A stretch of DNA of 14,827 nucleotides from JAUPVN01 sp964423475 (GCA_964423475.1 CAYRFD010000023.1:1-14827), one strand, 5' to 3'. Shown: positions 7,616 through 14,278, counted from the stretch's first letter. Notes: generated by a model from the letters alone, not told the origin. Made by a program: numbers and translations.

Positions 7616-7928
7616 TGTTTTTTGTAATCTCCCCTCCGCGCTGGTTGTCGGTATTTTTACGATTACTTACTAGTGTACTAAATATACTAAAAGTTTTCCA
7701 CAGCCAATTTGTTAATTTTTGTGTTCTATACTAAAACTATATTAAACAGGGGTGATATTTATACACAATAAAATTGTATACCTGTAAACCTGTGGATAAA
7801 ACAACCAAGTCTGTGGATAGTTTGTAAAATATTTTAGTTAATTTATGTATTTTCTACAGTTTAATATTTTATAAATTACTAGGGGCTTGAGCAAAACGCA
7901 TCTCTGTGTTAAAGTATGTAATTAGATT
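7616..7928. other. oriC: Probable chromosomal origin oriC (dnaA-rpmH intergenic region)
   Basis: This 313-bp gene-free region separates two divergent operons. DnaA-box matches: TTTTCCACA at 7694-7702 and TTATACACA at 7759-7767 in + orientation, an exact TGTGGATAA at 7791-7799, and TGTGGATAG at 7812-7820 in - orientation, the last two 21 bp apart (two helical turns). Directly to the right, 7821-7880 has only 7 G/C in 60 bases and is a natural duplex-unwinding element. The left end (7616-7680) carries the dnaA leader with its purine-rich ribosome site; the right end carries the rpmH promoter. Position beside dnaA/rpmH, box cluster and AT-rich patch together make oriC very likely, though no replication data are visible here. 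Confidence 0.85.
7887..7915 (+). promoter_or_regulatory. Likely promoter of rpmH-rnpA-yidC-jag
   Basis: TTGAGC (7887-7892) and TAAAGT (7910-7915) are separated by 17 bp, matching the -35/-10 layout of a housekeeping sigma factor with 4 of 6 matches in each box. The predicted transcript start (~7922) is only about 7 bases before the rpmH ATG. Confidence 0.45.
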
Positions 7929-8066
7929 ATGCCAAAGCGAACCCACCAACCAAAAACTCGCAAGCGTGCCAGAATGCACGGCTTTATGAAGCGTATGTCG
8001 TCTAGGGCGGGCCGCCTTACCTTAAAGCGCCGCCGCCTAAAAGGCCGCGAAAAAATTTCTGGATAA
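7929..8066 (+). CDS. rpmH: Large ribosomal subunit protein bL34
   Basis: This 45-residue, extremely basic protein matches bL34: M-P-K-R-T-H-Q-P-K start, R-K-R-A-R-M-H-G-F-M-K-R-M central helix, and S-R-A-G-R-L-T-L-K-R-R-R-L-K-G-R-E-K-I-S toward the end, which correspond to the conserved G-F-x-x-R-M-x-T-x-x-G-R-x-x-L-x-x-R-R-x-K-G-R-x-x-L-S pattern. It is a structural protein of the 50S subunit. It opens the operon rpmH-rnpA-yidC-jag that conventionally lies next to oriC. No SD precedes the ATG, and the candidate promoter would give a leader of only about 7 bases, so it may be translated from a near-leaderless transcript (inference). Confidence 0.97.
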   Translation: MPKRTHQPKTRKRARMHGFMKRMSSRAGRLTLKRRRLKGREKISG

Positions 8067-8119
8067 GCCAGTAAATATAAAGTTGCAAGCGAAAAAATGT
8101 TCTACAATAGTTATATGGT

Positions 8120-8123
8120 AGGA
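8120..8123 (+). promoter_or_regulatory. Shine-Dalgarno AGGA deciding the GTG start of rnpA
   Basis: AGGA sits 8 bases before GTG at 8132. The nearby ATG at 8115 opens only a five-codon frame ending at 8132, so the GTG is the better start for RnpA. Confidence 0.55.
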
Positions 8124-8131
8124 ATTATATA

Positions 8132-8479
8132 GTGATAACAAAAAAACATAGGTTTTATGGGACCGCCTCTATTAAATATGTGCTTAAAAAAGGCGCAAGT
8201 ATTAGGGGTGCTACCATTACGGTTAGGGGTATTAAGAATCATAAAACAACCTCTTATAGAGCGGCCGTAGTGGTAAGCAAAAAGGTTACAAAATCTGCCC
8301 CCAAAAGAAACCGCATAAGGCGCCGTATATACGAGATTGTGCGCCTGCAAGCACCAAAATATCTAAAAAATCACGATATTGTGTTTTTGGTATTTAAAGA
8401 AGATGTAGCCACAATGCCACAATCCGAGCTAGAATCACATATTGTTGCAAATTTGCAAGAAGTTGCACAAATTTCGTGA
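8132..8479 (+). CDS. rnpA: Ribonuclease P protein component
   Basis: RnpA is the small basic protein that binds RNase P RNA and helps it process the 5' ends of tRNA precursors. The 115-residue length is normal. The family RNR motif is clear: V-V-V-S-K-K-V-T-K-S-A-P-K-R-N-R-I-R-R-R-I-Y-E, preceded by the N-terminal beta strands that hold the pre-tRNA leader (H-R-F-Y-G start, here with Y-G where many homologues have L). Translation appears to begin at GTG, supported by AGGA 8 bases upstream. It lies 65 bp after rpmH and 17 bp before yidC, the standard order. It ends with TGA, showing that TGA is a stop here and arguing against the TGA-Gly code of Gracilibacteria. Confidence 0.96.
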   Translation: MITKKHRFYGTASIKYVLKKGASIRGATITVRGIKNHKTTSYRAAVVVSKKVTKSAPKRNRIRRRIYEIVRLQAPKYLKNHDIVFLVFKEDVATMPQSELESHIVANLQEVAQIS

Positions 8480-8496
8480 TACACTAGTAGCTAAGT

Positions 8497-9504
8497 ATGT
8501 TTCAATTAATAGGTAGTATTTTTAATGCCCTTATTGGCAAGCCAATTTTTAATCTGTTGATTATAATTATTGCCTTTTTACCAGGCCATAACCTAGGGAT
8601 GGCCATTATTGTATTTACAGTATTGGTGCGCTTGGCCCTTTACCCACTACTTAAAAAACAACTGCATCATGCTATGGCAATGCGAAAGCTCCAGCCAGAT
8701 ATAAAACGTATAAAAAAACAGGCTGGTAAAGATAAGCAAAAAGAATACGTCCTTATGCAAGAGCTGTATAAAGAGCGCGAGATTAAACCACTGGCATCTA
8801 TAGGTATTTTATTGGCGCAACTGCCAATTTTACTGGCTTTGTTTTACGCAATAAATAAAATAATAAACGATCCACAGATGCTTGTTACCAACGCCTATGG
8901 CTGGGTGCAAAATTTGCCATTTATACAAGAACTTGCCACAGATATAAATAAGTTAAATACCGTATTTTTGGGTTTTGTAGATCTTACAAAACCAGCCATA
9001 GAATCTGGAGTAATTTATTGGCCAGCCATGATTTTGGTATTAGCTAGCGTATTTACGCAATATTATCAGAGCCGTCAGTTAATGATGACAGATAAATCAG
9101 CCAGAAGCTTAAAGCAAATTCTAAAAGATAGTGGCAAGGGCAAAGAGGTAGATACTATGGAGGTTCAGGCCGCCACAAGCCGTTTAACCCTATATTTTAT
9201 ACCATTTATGTTGTTTATTGTTGCAATTAATCTTGCTGCAGCACTTTCTCTTTATTGGCTGGTGGGCAGTATTGTAGCCATTATTCAGCAACGACATATC
9301 TTAAAAAAAGATGTTAACGAAATGGAAGCAAGCGTTAAAACAGATAGTAAATCTATAAATAAAAAAGTGCATAAATCTGGCGCAAAAACATACGTTAAAG
9401 AAGCAGTAAGCGACATACCAGAAGCAGAAATTGTTGCTACTCCAAAACCTCAACCCAAAAAACAAACAAAAAAGAAAAAGAATAAATCAAAAAAGAGGAG
9501 GTAA
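8497..9504 (+). CDS. yidC: Membrane protein insertase YidC/Oxa1 family
   Basis: YidC inserts and folds proteins in the cytoplasmic membrane, alone or with SecYEG. At 335 residues it is of the short type without the large periplasmic domain of Gram-negative YidC. A first hydrophobic segment (~16-30) leads into TM2 carrying the conserved groove arginine (R45 in V-F-T-V-L-V-R-L-A-L-Y-P-L). A cytoplasmic helical hairpin (~53-98, charged, with L-Q-P-D-I-K-R-I-K-K) follows, then membrane segments at ~102-122, ~172-190, ~228-246 and ~250-264. No lipobox Cys is seen near the N-terminus. The C-terminal ~65 residues are very basic (ends K-K-K-K-N-K-S-K-K-R-R), like Oxa1-type tails that contact ribosomes. 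Its stop codon overlaps the 3' edge of the jag SD. There is no evident SD for yidC itself, so it may rely on coupling to rnpA, 17 bp upstream. Confidence 0.96.
   Translation: MFQLIGSIFNALIGKPIFNLLIIIIAFLPGHNLGMAIIVFTVLVRLALYPLLKKQLHHAMAMRKLQPDIKRIKKQAGKDKQKEYVLMQELYKEREIKPLASIGILLAQLPILLALFYAINKIINDPQMLVTNAYGWVQNLPFIQELATDINKLNTVFLGFVDLTKPAIESGVIYWPAMILVLASVFTQYYQSRQLMMTDKSARSLKQILKDSGKGKEVDTMEVQAATSRLTLYFIPFMLFIVAINLAAALSLYWLVGSIVAIIQQRHILKKDVNEMEASVKTDSKSINKKVHKSGAKTYVKEAVSDIPEAEIVATPKPQPKKQTKKKKNKSKKRR
9496..9501 (+). promoter_or_regulatory. Perfect Shine-Dalgarno AGGAGG for jag
   Basis: AGGAGG is 7 bases before the ATG at 9509 and lies in the last codons of yidC. It indicates that jag begins at 9509, not at the upstream in-frame ATG at 9431. 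Confidence 0.85.
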
Positions 9505-9508
9505 CTAT

Positions 9509-10000
9509 ATGGACGAATCAGTAATTTATGCAAAAAAATATCTAGAAGATTTATTATCTTTTTTTGGGCTTAACACAGATGTTTATGCAACCACAGAAGA
9601 AGATGTAATTGAGCTATCTGTGCCATCTACGCATATGAATGGCTTTTTAATTGGTCAACGCGGCGAGACTATGCGTTCTTTACAGTATTTGGTTAGTATG
9701 TCTTTAAAAACCAAAGGTTTTGAATTTACTAGGGTAAATGTAGATATAGCAGATTATAAAAAACATCGCCAAGATAGATTGGCCGAACAGGCTCTAGATT
9801 GGATTGCTAGGGTAAAACAAAGTGGCCAACCAATGGCACTAAGGCCCATGTCTGCCGCCGATAGGCGCATTGTACACAAAGTTGCGGGCGAAAACGACAT
9901 AATTACCGTTTCAGAGGGTGAAGGCCGCGACAGGCACGTTATTTTGCAACCTGGCGAAAACCAAGAAGAACCGGCAGAACCTACAGATTTAGAAGAATAG
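9509..10000 (+). CDS. jag: Jag/KhpB-type KH-R3H RNA-binding protein
   Basis: This 163-residue protein belongs to the Jag (SpoIIIJ-associated, also EloR/KhpB) family, a cytoplasmic RNA-binding regulator nearly always encoded after yidC and linked to cell elongation and division in Gram-positives. A KH domain is marked by G-F-L-I-G-Q-R-G-E-T-M-R-S-L-Q-Y-L (45-61), a GxxG-type loop. An R3H domain follows (~85-150), with A-D-R-R-I-V-H providing the Arg-x3-His motif and R-H-V-I-L-Q-P as the last strand. The separate N-terminal Jag-N domain of longer homologues is absent. The chosen ATG has a perfect AGGAGG 7 bases upstream; an in-frame ATG at 9431 would overlap yidC by 74 bp and encode only basic shadow sequence. 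The tail is acidic. A hairpin and T-tract follow. Confidence 0.95.
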   Translation: MDESVIYAKKYLEDLLSFFGLNTDVYATTEEDVIELSVPSTHMNGFLIGQRGETMRSLQYLVSMSLKTKGFEFTRVNVDIADYKKHRQDRLAEQALDWIARVKQSGQPMALRPMSAADRRIVHKVAGENDIITVSEGEGRDRHVILQPGENQEEPAEPTDLEE

Positions 10001-10002
10001 TG

Positions 10003-10032
10003 TAGCTAATTAAATAGCTATTTCTTTTTTTT
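10003..10032 (+). terminator. Probable rho-independent terminator after jag
   Basis: TAGCTA-ATTAAA-TAGCTA (10003-10020) can fold into a six-pair hairpin and is followed by TTTCTTTTTTTT (10021-10032). The stem has only two GC pairs, so it is weak, but the placement 2 bases after the jag stop and the long T-tract are right. The T-tract lies inside the 3' end of the opposite gene. Confidence 0.55.
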
Positions 10033-10560
10033 GCCACGCTTAACTTTGTTGGTAGATTTTTTGTGCTTTTTTTTGGGCGATGGTTTTTTTGGTTCTTGGT
10101 TGTTTGGGCTTTCATCTATTTTAATAGTCTCTGTAGCTTTTACCTTAACCTCATCTTTGGGTGTGAGTTCTTTTTTTGGTTGTTTGGGCTTGGTTTGCTC
10201 TTTTTGTGAAAGATTACGAGCGTACATAAGCGCTGGCGACATTAACAAAAACAATAGTGTAACCGCCAGTAGTACCCAGCCAATAATAGATTTATTTTTG
10301 GTTGGCACGGTTGGTTGCGGTTCTCCGGTAACTGTTAAACTTGTGTTGGGTGAATTTTGTAATATTTTAGCACCTCCGTTTTGAGTAACCGGAGATGTAG
10401 ATTGGCCAGCCTGGGCGTTTTGCAAGGCGTTACCATTGTTGTTTTGTTGTAGTTCACCACCATTGGCGCCATCGTTATTAATTTGTTGCTGGGCACTAAC
10501 CAGAGGAGCGGCCCCAAAGCTAATAACCGCAAATAAAGCACTTATAAATATGTATTTCAT
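10018..10560 (-). CDS. Secreted-then-anchored N/Q-rich membrane protein with Lys-rich cytoplasmic tail, unknown function
   Basis: I do not recognise this 180-residue protein. It starts with a signal peptide (about 1-23, ending V-S-A before Q-Q-Q). A low-complexity outer segment rich in Asn, Gln, Gly and Thr follows (~24-90). One transmembrane helix lies at ~91-114 (I-I-G-W-V-L-L-A-V-T-L-L-F-L-L-M). The ~65-residue tail is very rich in Lys and Pro and ends in four lysines, so the tail is probably cytoplasmic. The layout, flexible outside and basic inside, could bind nucleic acid, ribosomes or acidic lipids, but no domain supports a specific role. It lies 57 bp after the glycosyltransferase on the same strand and converges on jag. 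No SD is visible; a TATAAT lies 3 bases before the ATG and another at 10612-10617, just after the upstream stop codon. The gene looks real from its signal peptide/TM architecture. Confidence 0.8.
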   Translation of the reverse strand: MKYIFISALFAVISFGAAPLVSAQQQINNDGANGGELQQNNNGNALQNAQAGQSTSPVTQNGGAKILQNSPNTSLTVTGEPQPTVPTKNKSIIGWVLLAVTLLFLLMSPALMYARNLSQKEQTKPKQPKKELTPKDEVKVKATETIKIDESPNNQEPKKPSPKKKHKKSTNKVKRGKKKK

Positions 10561-10617
10561 TACATTATAGTATGGCCTAAATAATAGTTTTATTCAAACT
10601 ATGTACGGCGCATTATA

Positions 10618-11718
10618 CTACCGCGGAGAAAGCGCTTCTTCATAAACAGTTAGGGTTTGTTTTGCCATATGTTTCCAGCTATATTTATTAACCTGCCTGT
10701 GGCCTTTTAAAATCATCTGTTGGCGCAACTGGGCGCTAGATAGCACCTTATCTATAGCATTGGCAATGGCGTGCACATCTGTGGGCACAAAATATTCTGG
10801 GGCATTGCCATTAACCTCTGGTAAGCAGGTAGCATTACTACTAATTACTGGTGCACCATGTATCATGGCTTCTAGCGGGGGTAAACCAAAGCCCTCGCTT
10901 AAAGATGCAAAAACGTAAGCTTGGGTGTGTAAATACAGCCATTTAAGCTGAGAATCTGTTATATAGCCCGTAAAAACTAAGCCATCTGCTACACCAAGTT
11001 TTTTAGCTGTGGCAAAATGATTTAAATGCAGCTTATCTTTTTTACCAGCAATAACTAGCTTTAAGCTAGGGTATTTGTTGCGTAGCAAGGCGTAAGCCTC
11101 TATTAGCCTAGATAGGTTTTTGTGTGGCTGTGGGCGGCCTACATACATAATAAAGTCTTTACCAGAAAGAGCAGTTATTGGTGTGGCTTTATCGGTTATT
11201 TCATCGGCAGATTCATAAGTTACTACAATTTTATCTTTATTAATGTGTGCAAAATTGGCTACATCGTCTTTAACGTAATTTGTTGGGGTAATTATTGTTC
11301 TGTTTTTATGGGCCGCCCACCAAATAACCAACCGGTAAGGTGGCGATTTTAGCCAAAATACCCAAGCTGGCTTGCTGGGGTTTCTAAAATGTATTGTAGT
11401 TAAGTCGTGAATGGTTGTAACGCTTTTTTTAAAGTACAAAAGGGGCTGTTGCACCATGCCAAAGTGTACTAAATCTGCCTTAAGTTTATATAAAAACCAA
11501 GCATAACCAAGCTGTTCGCCAAAAGTAAACTCTTTATAAGGGCATTCTTTTTTAACAAAGTTTTTTGCGCTAGGCTGCCAAGTGGGGTAGTCTTTTGGGA
11601 GTAATAAAATAGTGTATTTGTTGGCGTTATCTATTTGCTGTAAATAATGTATAAGCCGTTCTATGTAGCGCCCAGTGCTGGTGCGTAGTTCGCGGGCGTC
11701 TATTACAATATGTGCCAT
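10618..11718 (-). CDS. GT4-family glycosyltransferase (GT-B fold)
   Basis: This 366-residue protein is a family 4-like, retaining, nucleotide-sugar-dependent glycosyltransferase. The N-terminal Rossmann half begins M-A-H-I-V-I-D-A-R-E and includes T-T-I-H-D-L-T (101-107) and I-T-P-T-N-Y-V-K (143-150), typical of mannosyl/rhamnosyltransferase-like GT4 members. The C-terminal donor half has Y-V-G-R-P-Q-P-H-K-N-L (192-202), V-I-A-G-K (222-226), the strand-loop V-F-T-G-Y-I, and the donor-binding E-x7-E motif in S-E275-G-F-G-L-P-P-L-E283-A-M. No membrane segment or signal peptide is present, so it is cytoplasmic or membrane-peripheral. Sugar and acceptor cannot be deduced; a cell-surface polysaccharide or glycolipid is likely given the secreted neighbours. 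It lies 58 bp after the SGNH hydrolase gene. No SD precedes the ATG, while a TACAAT at 11726-11731 lies 7 bases upstream, which would yield a near-leaderless mRNA. Confidence 0.93.
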   Translation of the reverse strand: MAHIVIDARELRTSTGRYIERLIHYLQQIDNANKYTILLLPKDYPTWQPSAKNFVKKECPYKEFTFGEQLGYAWFLYKLKADLVHFGMVQQPLLYFKKSVTTIHDLTTIHFRNPSKPAWVFWLKSPPYRLVIWWAAHKNRTIITPTNYVKDDVANFAHINKDKIVVTYESADEITDKATPITALSGKDFIMYVGRPQPHKNLSRLIEAYALLRNKYPSLKLVIAGKKDKLHLNHFATAKKLGVADGLVFTGYITDSQLKWLYLHTQAYVFASLSEGFGLPPLEAMIHGAPVISSNATCLPEVNGNAPEYFVPTDVHAIANAIDKVLSSAQLRQQMILKGHRQVNKYSWKHMAKQTLTVYEEALSPR

Positions 11719-11725
11719 AGCTTAT

Positions 11726-11731
11726 ATTGTA
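11726..11731 (-). promoter_or_regulatory. Candidate -10 element close to the glycosyltransferase start
   Basis: TACAAT on the - strand lies 7 bases before the ATG. With a normal distance the transcript would begin at about the start codon. No good -35 is visible 16-18 bp upstream, so this is only a candidate. Confidence 0.25.
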
Positions 11732-11776
11732 ACGCTTTTTACCCAATACTGCTGTTTATAAGCCAATAAAATTAAA

Positions 11777-14278
11777 CTATAGCTTAAAACTAAACAAAAT
11801 AGTAACTACAAAACTAGTAATCATTGTAAAAAGTGGCTTAAAGTTATTTTTGTATAACTGAATGGTTTTTGTAATTTTTTGTATCTTATTTTGAATAATT
11901 TTTTTTAGAGTTTTTGGTTGATTGTCTGGCGCCGGAGGAGGCGTTTGCCCACCGCCAGTATTTGGTGGTGGGGTAGCTGGGTCTTGATTGTCTGGTGGAT
12001 CAACAGGGGGAGGTATTACCACCGGTGCTTCTAATATTGTGCCATCGCAGGCATCGTCTATGCCGTCTTTGTCTTGATCTGTACCAGAAGGGTCGCCAAC
12101 AAGGCAAACCTCTTGTTCGTTAAGAATGCCATCGCCATCTATGTCTTGGTTAGACGAGGCTACAAAAATTATTTTTTGTATAGTTACGGTGGTATCAAAA
12201 ATTGTTTGACCAGTTATTTTAAGGGTATGGTACCCAGGCGCTAGGGTGCTTGGTATGCTAACCGTGCCTAATATAGTGCCATCACCCAAAGTTGTAATAT
12301 TGCCAAGATTTGTTGGCTCAGAATATGCCATAACAGATAGGTTTTGGTTTGGTTTTAGGCTATAGGTATTTTTATCTACAGTTATGTTAATTTGGCCGTC
12401 TTTAGTTGTGTAATCTGGTGCCATTGTATCGTTATAATAGGTTGTTCCGTAAACATCGTAGCCCGTAGCAACAGAATCTAATAGGGCAGATTTTTCTGCA
12501 CTTTCGCCGCTTGGGCTATCTAAAACAGGGTTGGGCATGGTCTCAGAAAAGTTATTTGTGGCGGCTAATATTGCCTTTGTGTATAGCCTATGCCCCAAAC
12601 TGTTTGGGTGGTAGCTTTCTTTACCAAGCGGACCATTTAAAAGATCATTTAGCACACCCGGTAAGGGGCCATCGTTGCCCGCGGTTAAACCATGCACCGC
12701 AAGGGCGTGAGACGGCGCCTCGCATAGCCTGTGGCCATCAAAAGCATGTTCTATGTCTATATATTTAACACCAGCTTGGTTTGCGGCCATTTTTATAACA
12801 CGGTTTAAATAACTTACTAGTTGGTTACTAAATATAATTTCGTTATTAGTAAGTTTTACGTTTACTGCGCAATTGCCATCTGCTTTTGCTACTTGTGGGT
12901 AACCAAGGGCATAAATATTAGCATTAACCGCGGCCTCTGTCTTAACGCTGCTATATGTTTTTACAAGATTATTATAGTTATTATCTATAGTGTTTATGAG
13001 TTCTTGGCGATCTTGTTTTGTGTTATAGCATTCGGCAACATCTGTAACACATTTAGCAACAATTTTGCCAAAGCCAATATCGTTACCACCAATAGAAACC
13101 GTTACATTTTGAGGTTTATANNNNNNNNNNNNNNNNNNNNNNNNNNNNNNNNNNNNNNNNNNNNNNNNNNNNNNNNNNNNNNNNNNNNNNNNNNNNNNNN
13201 NNNNNNNNNNNNNNNNNNNNTCTGTGCCATCTTTATAGCTATAGGCACCCTCGCCAGAGGCATAAGAATCGCCCAGGGCAAGATAATCGTATTTGCTGGC
13301 TGGGTCTATATTAGATGTATAAAGTAGTATTTTCTTTGTTATATTGTTTGTGCTATCTACCCAGTCTGTAGTTACATAAAAACTTAAAACACCCTCGTTA
13401 ACAAACTGAAGGTTTCTGTAAGCCGCGGCCTGATATATATTGGGGACGCCACTGTTTATGGTAGATTCAAACCTATTAGAATCGCATTTTGCGTCTAGGC
13501 CGTTGCTTGCTTGGGTATTTAGGCAGGTGTGTGTATCTACAACCTCTAAACTGGGGTTTCTGCCCACATAAACCGCAACATATCTTCCGCTGTTGCTAAC
13601 AGCTAATTTTAAATTTGCGCTAGAGCCGTTTAGGGTGTATTCGCCCTTTCTTATATATTGTAACTGTCTTGTAGCTATGTTTACTTTGTAAATACCTTTG
13701 TTGTTAAGTCCAACAAACCATTCGCCATTTGCAGATACGCTGCGTACTGCGTTAATAGATAATACGTTTTCGTTATTATTATATGGGTCTAAAACGGTTT
13801 GAATATCGGTGCTAGTTATTTCTAGATTTTTAGCTGTTTTGTATGTTTTTACATTTAAATTATTATAGGCATTATAAATTACGCTAACTTGCCAGCCGTT
13901 GTTGGCAACCTGCACTACACTAGAACTATTATTTAGTGGTATAAGCTGGTTACTTGTGTTGGCTGGGTTTACTAAATAATAAACAGAGCTACTGCCCGGA
14001 ACAATTACATTTGCTTTATCTGATACTTGGTAAGACCCAGTGTTTACAACGCAATAATTTGTTGTTTGCGTTGCTGATATTTGGTATTTATAGGCGCTGC
14101 AAGGTATGGTAGAAAAATAATCTGTTGGTTTGGTGGGGTAGATATATTGTTCGGCAACGTGCACGCCAGGAACGCTGTTTTGCCATGCATTATCTGCAGC
14201 CGCTTGGCCCGCTTGGCCCACAATAAATAAAATAACAACCAGCAAAGCCACACCCAATATATTTATTATATTTTTCAT
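11777..14278 (-). CDS. Secreted SGNH/GDSL hydrolase with propeller-like N-terminus, TSP3-like repeats and C-terminal anchor (contains assembly gap)
   Basis: The nominal length is 833 residues including 34 unknown ones. A signal peptide (~1-28, ...A-Q-A-A-A) is followed by ~300 residues with repeated beta-strand patterns such as S-x-N-G-E-W-F-V-G-L and S-N-S-G-R-Y-V-A-V-Y, resembling propeller blades. The SGNH esterase/lipase domain (~330-580) shows block I G-D337-S338-Y-A-S-G-E-G, block III G-G-N399-D-I-G-F-G, and block V E-S-Y-H557-P-N with Ser338/His557 as the likely catalytic pair. Glu replaces the usual Asp three before His. The block II Gly probably lies in the gap. Next come a beta-rich region, two calcium-binding thrombospondin type-3-like repeats (D-I-D-G-D-G-I-L-N near 712, D-Q-D-K-D-G-I-D-D), a Pro-rich stretch and a C-terminal hydrophobic anchor (~812-833). 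It probably sits on the outer surface and cleaves an ester (lipid, acetyl or polysaccharide ester). No SD is visible. Confidence 0.88.
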   Translation of the reverse strand: MKNIINILGVALLVVILFIVGQAGQAAADNAWQNSVPGVHVAEQYIYPTKPTDYFSTIPCSAYKYQISATQTTNYCVVNTGSYQVSDKANVIVPGSSSVYYLVNPANTSNQLIPLNNSSSVVQVANNGWQVSVIYNAYNNLNVKTYKTAKNLEITSTDIQTVLDPYNNNENVLSINAVRSVSANGEWFVGLNNKGIYKVNIATRQLQYIRKGEYTLNGSSANLKLAVSNSGRYVAVYVGRNPSLEVVDTHTCLNTQASNGLDAKCDSNRFESTINSGVPNIYQAAAYRNLQFVNEGVLSFYVTTDWVDSTNNITKKILLYTSNIDPASKYDYLALGDSYASGEGAYSYKDGTXXXXXXXXXXXXXXXXXXXXXXXXXXXXXXXXXXYKPQNVTVSIGGNDIGFGKIVAKCVTDVAECYNTKQDRQELINTIDNNYNNLVKTYSSVKTEAAVNANIYALGYPQVAKADGNCAVNVKLTNNEIIFSNQLVSYLNRVIKMAANQAGVKYIDIEHAFDGHRLCEAPSHALAVHGLTAGNDGPLPGVLNDLLNGPLGKESYHPNSLGHRLYTKAILAATNNFSETMPNPVLDSPSGESAEKSALLDSVATGYDVYGTTYYNDTMAPDYTTKDGQINITVDKNTYSLKPNQNLSVMAYSEPTNLGNITTLGDGTILGTVSIPSTLAPGYHTLKITGQTIFDTTVTIQKIIFVASSNQDIDGDGILNEQEVCLVGDPSGTDQDKDGIDDACDGTILEAPVVIPPPVDPPDNQDPATPPPNTGGGQTPPPAPDNQPKTLKKIIQNKIQKITKTIQLYKNNFKPLFTMITSFVVTILFSFKL
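13121..13220. other. Assembly gap of 100 N
   Basis: Exactly 100 N lie inside the SGNH hydrolase gene between catalytic blocks I and III. A round 100 is a usual scaffold placeholder, so the true missing length is unknown and residue numbers past the gap are nominal. Confidence 0.97.

Noticed and set aside
7655..7680. Operator-like partial palindrome (TACTAGTGTACTA region) upstream of dnaA
   Set aside because: The symmetry is imperfect and short in AT-rich DNA, and no regulator is known to match it.
8115..8132. Five-codon frame (ATG to TAG) directly before rnpA
   Set aside because: Too short to call a gene; it overlaps the rnpA GTG by one base but uses the same AGGA region, so it is most likely chance. 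A leader-peptide role is possible but unsupported.
8477..8479. Recoded TGA (glycine or tryptophan) as in some CPR lineages
   Set aside because: TGA ends rnpA at its normal family length, and every other gene reads through without in-frame TGA.
9431..9508. Upstream in-frame ATG extension of jag
   Set aside because: The added residues are only basic shadow sequence of the yidC tail; the ATG at 9509 has a perfect AGGAGG at 7 bases.
12821..13327. 168-codon + strand frame crossing the N gap
   Set aside because: It is antisense to the SGNH hydrolase, and its continuity depends on unknown bases.
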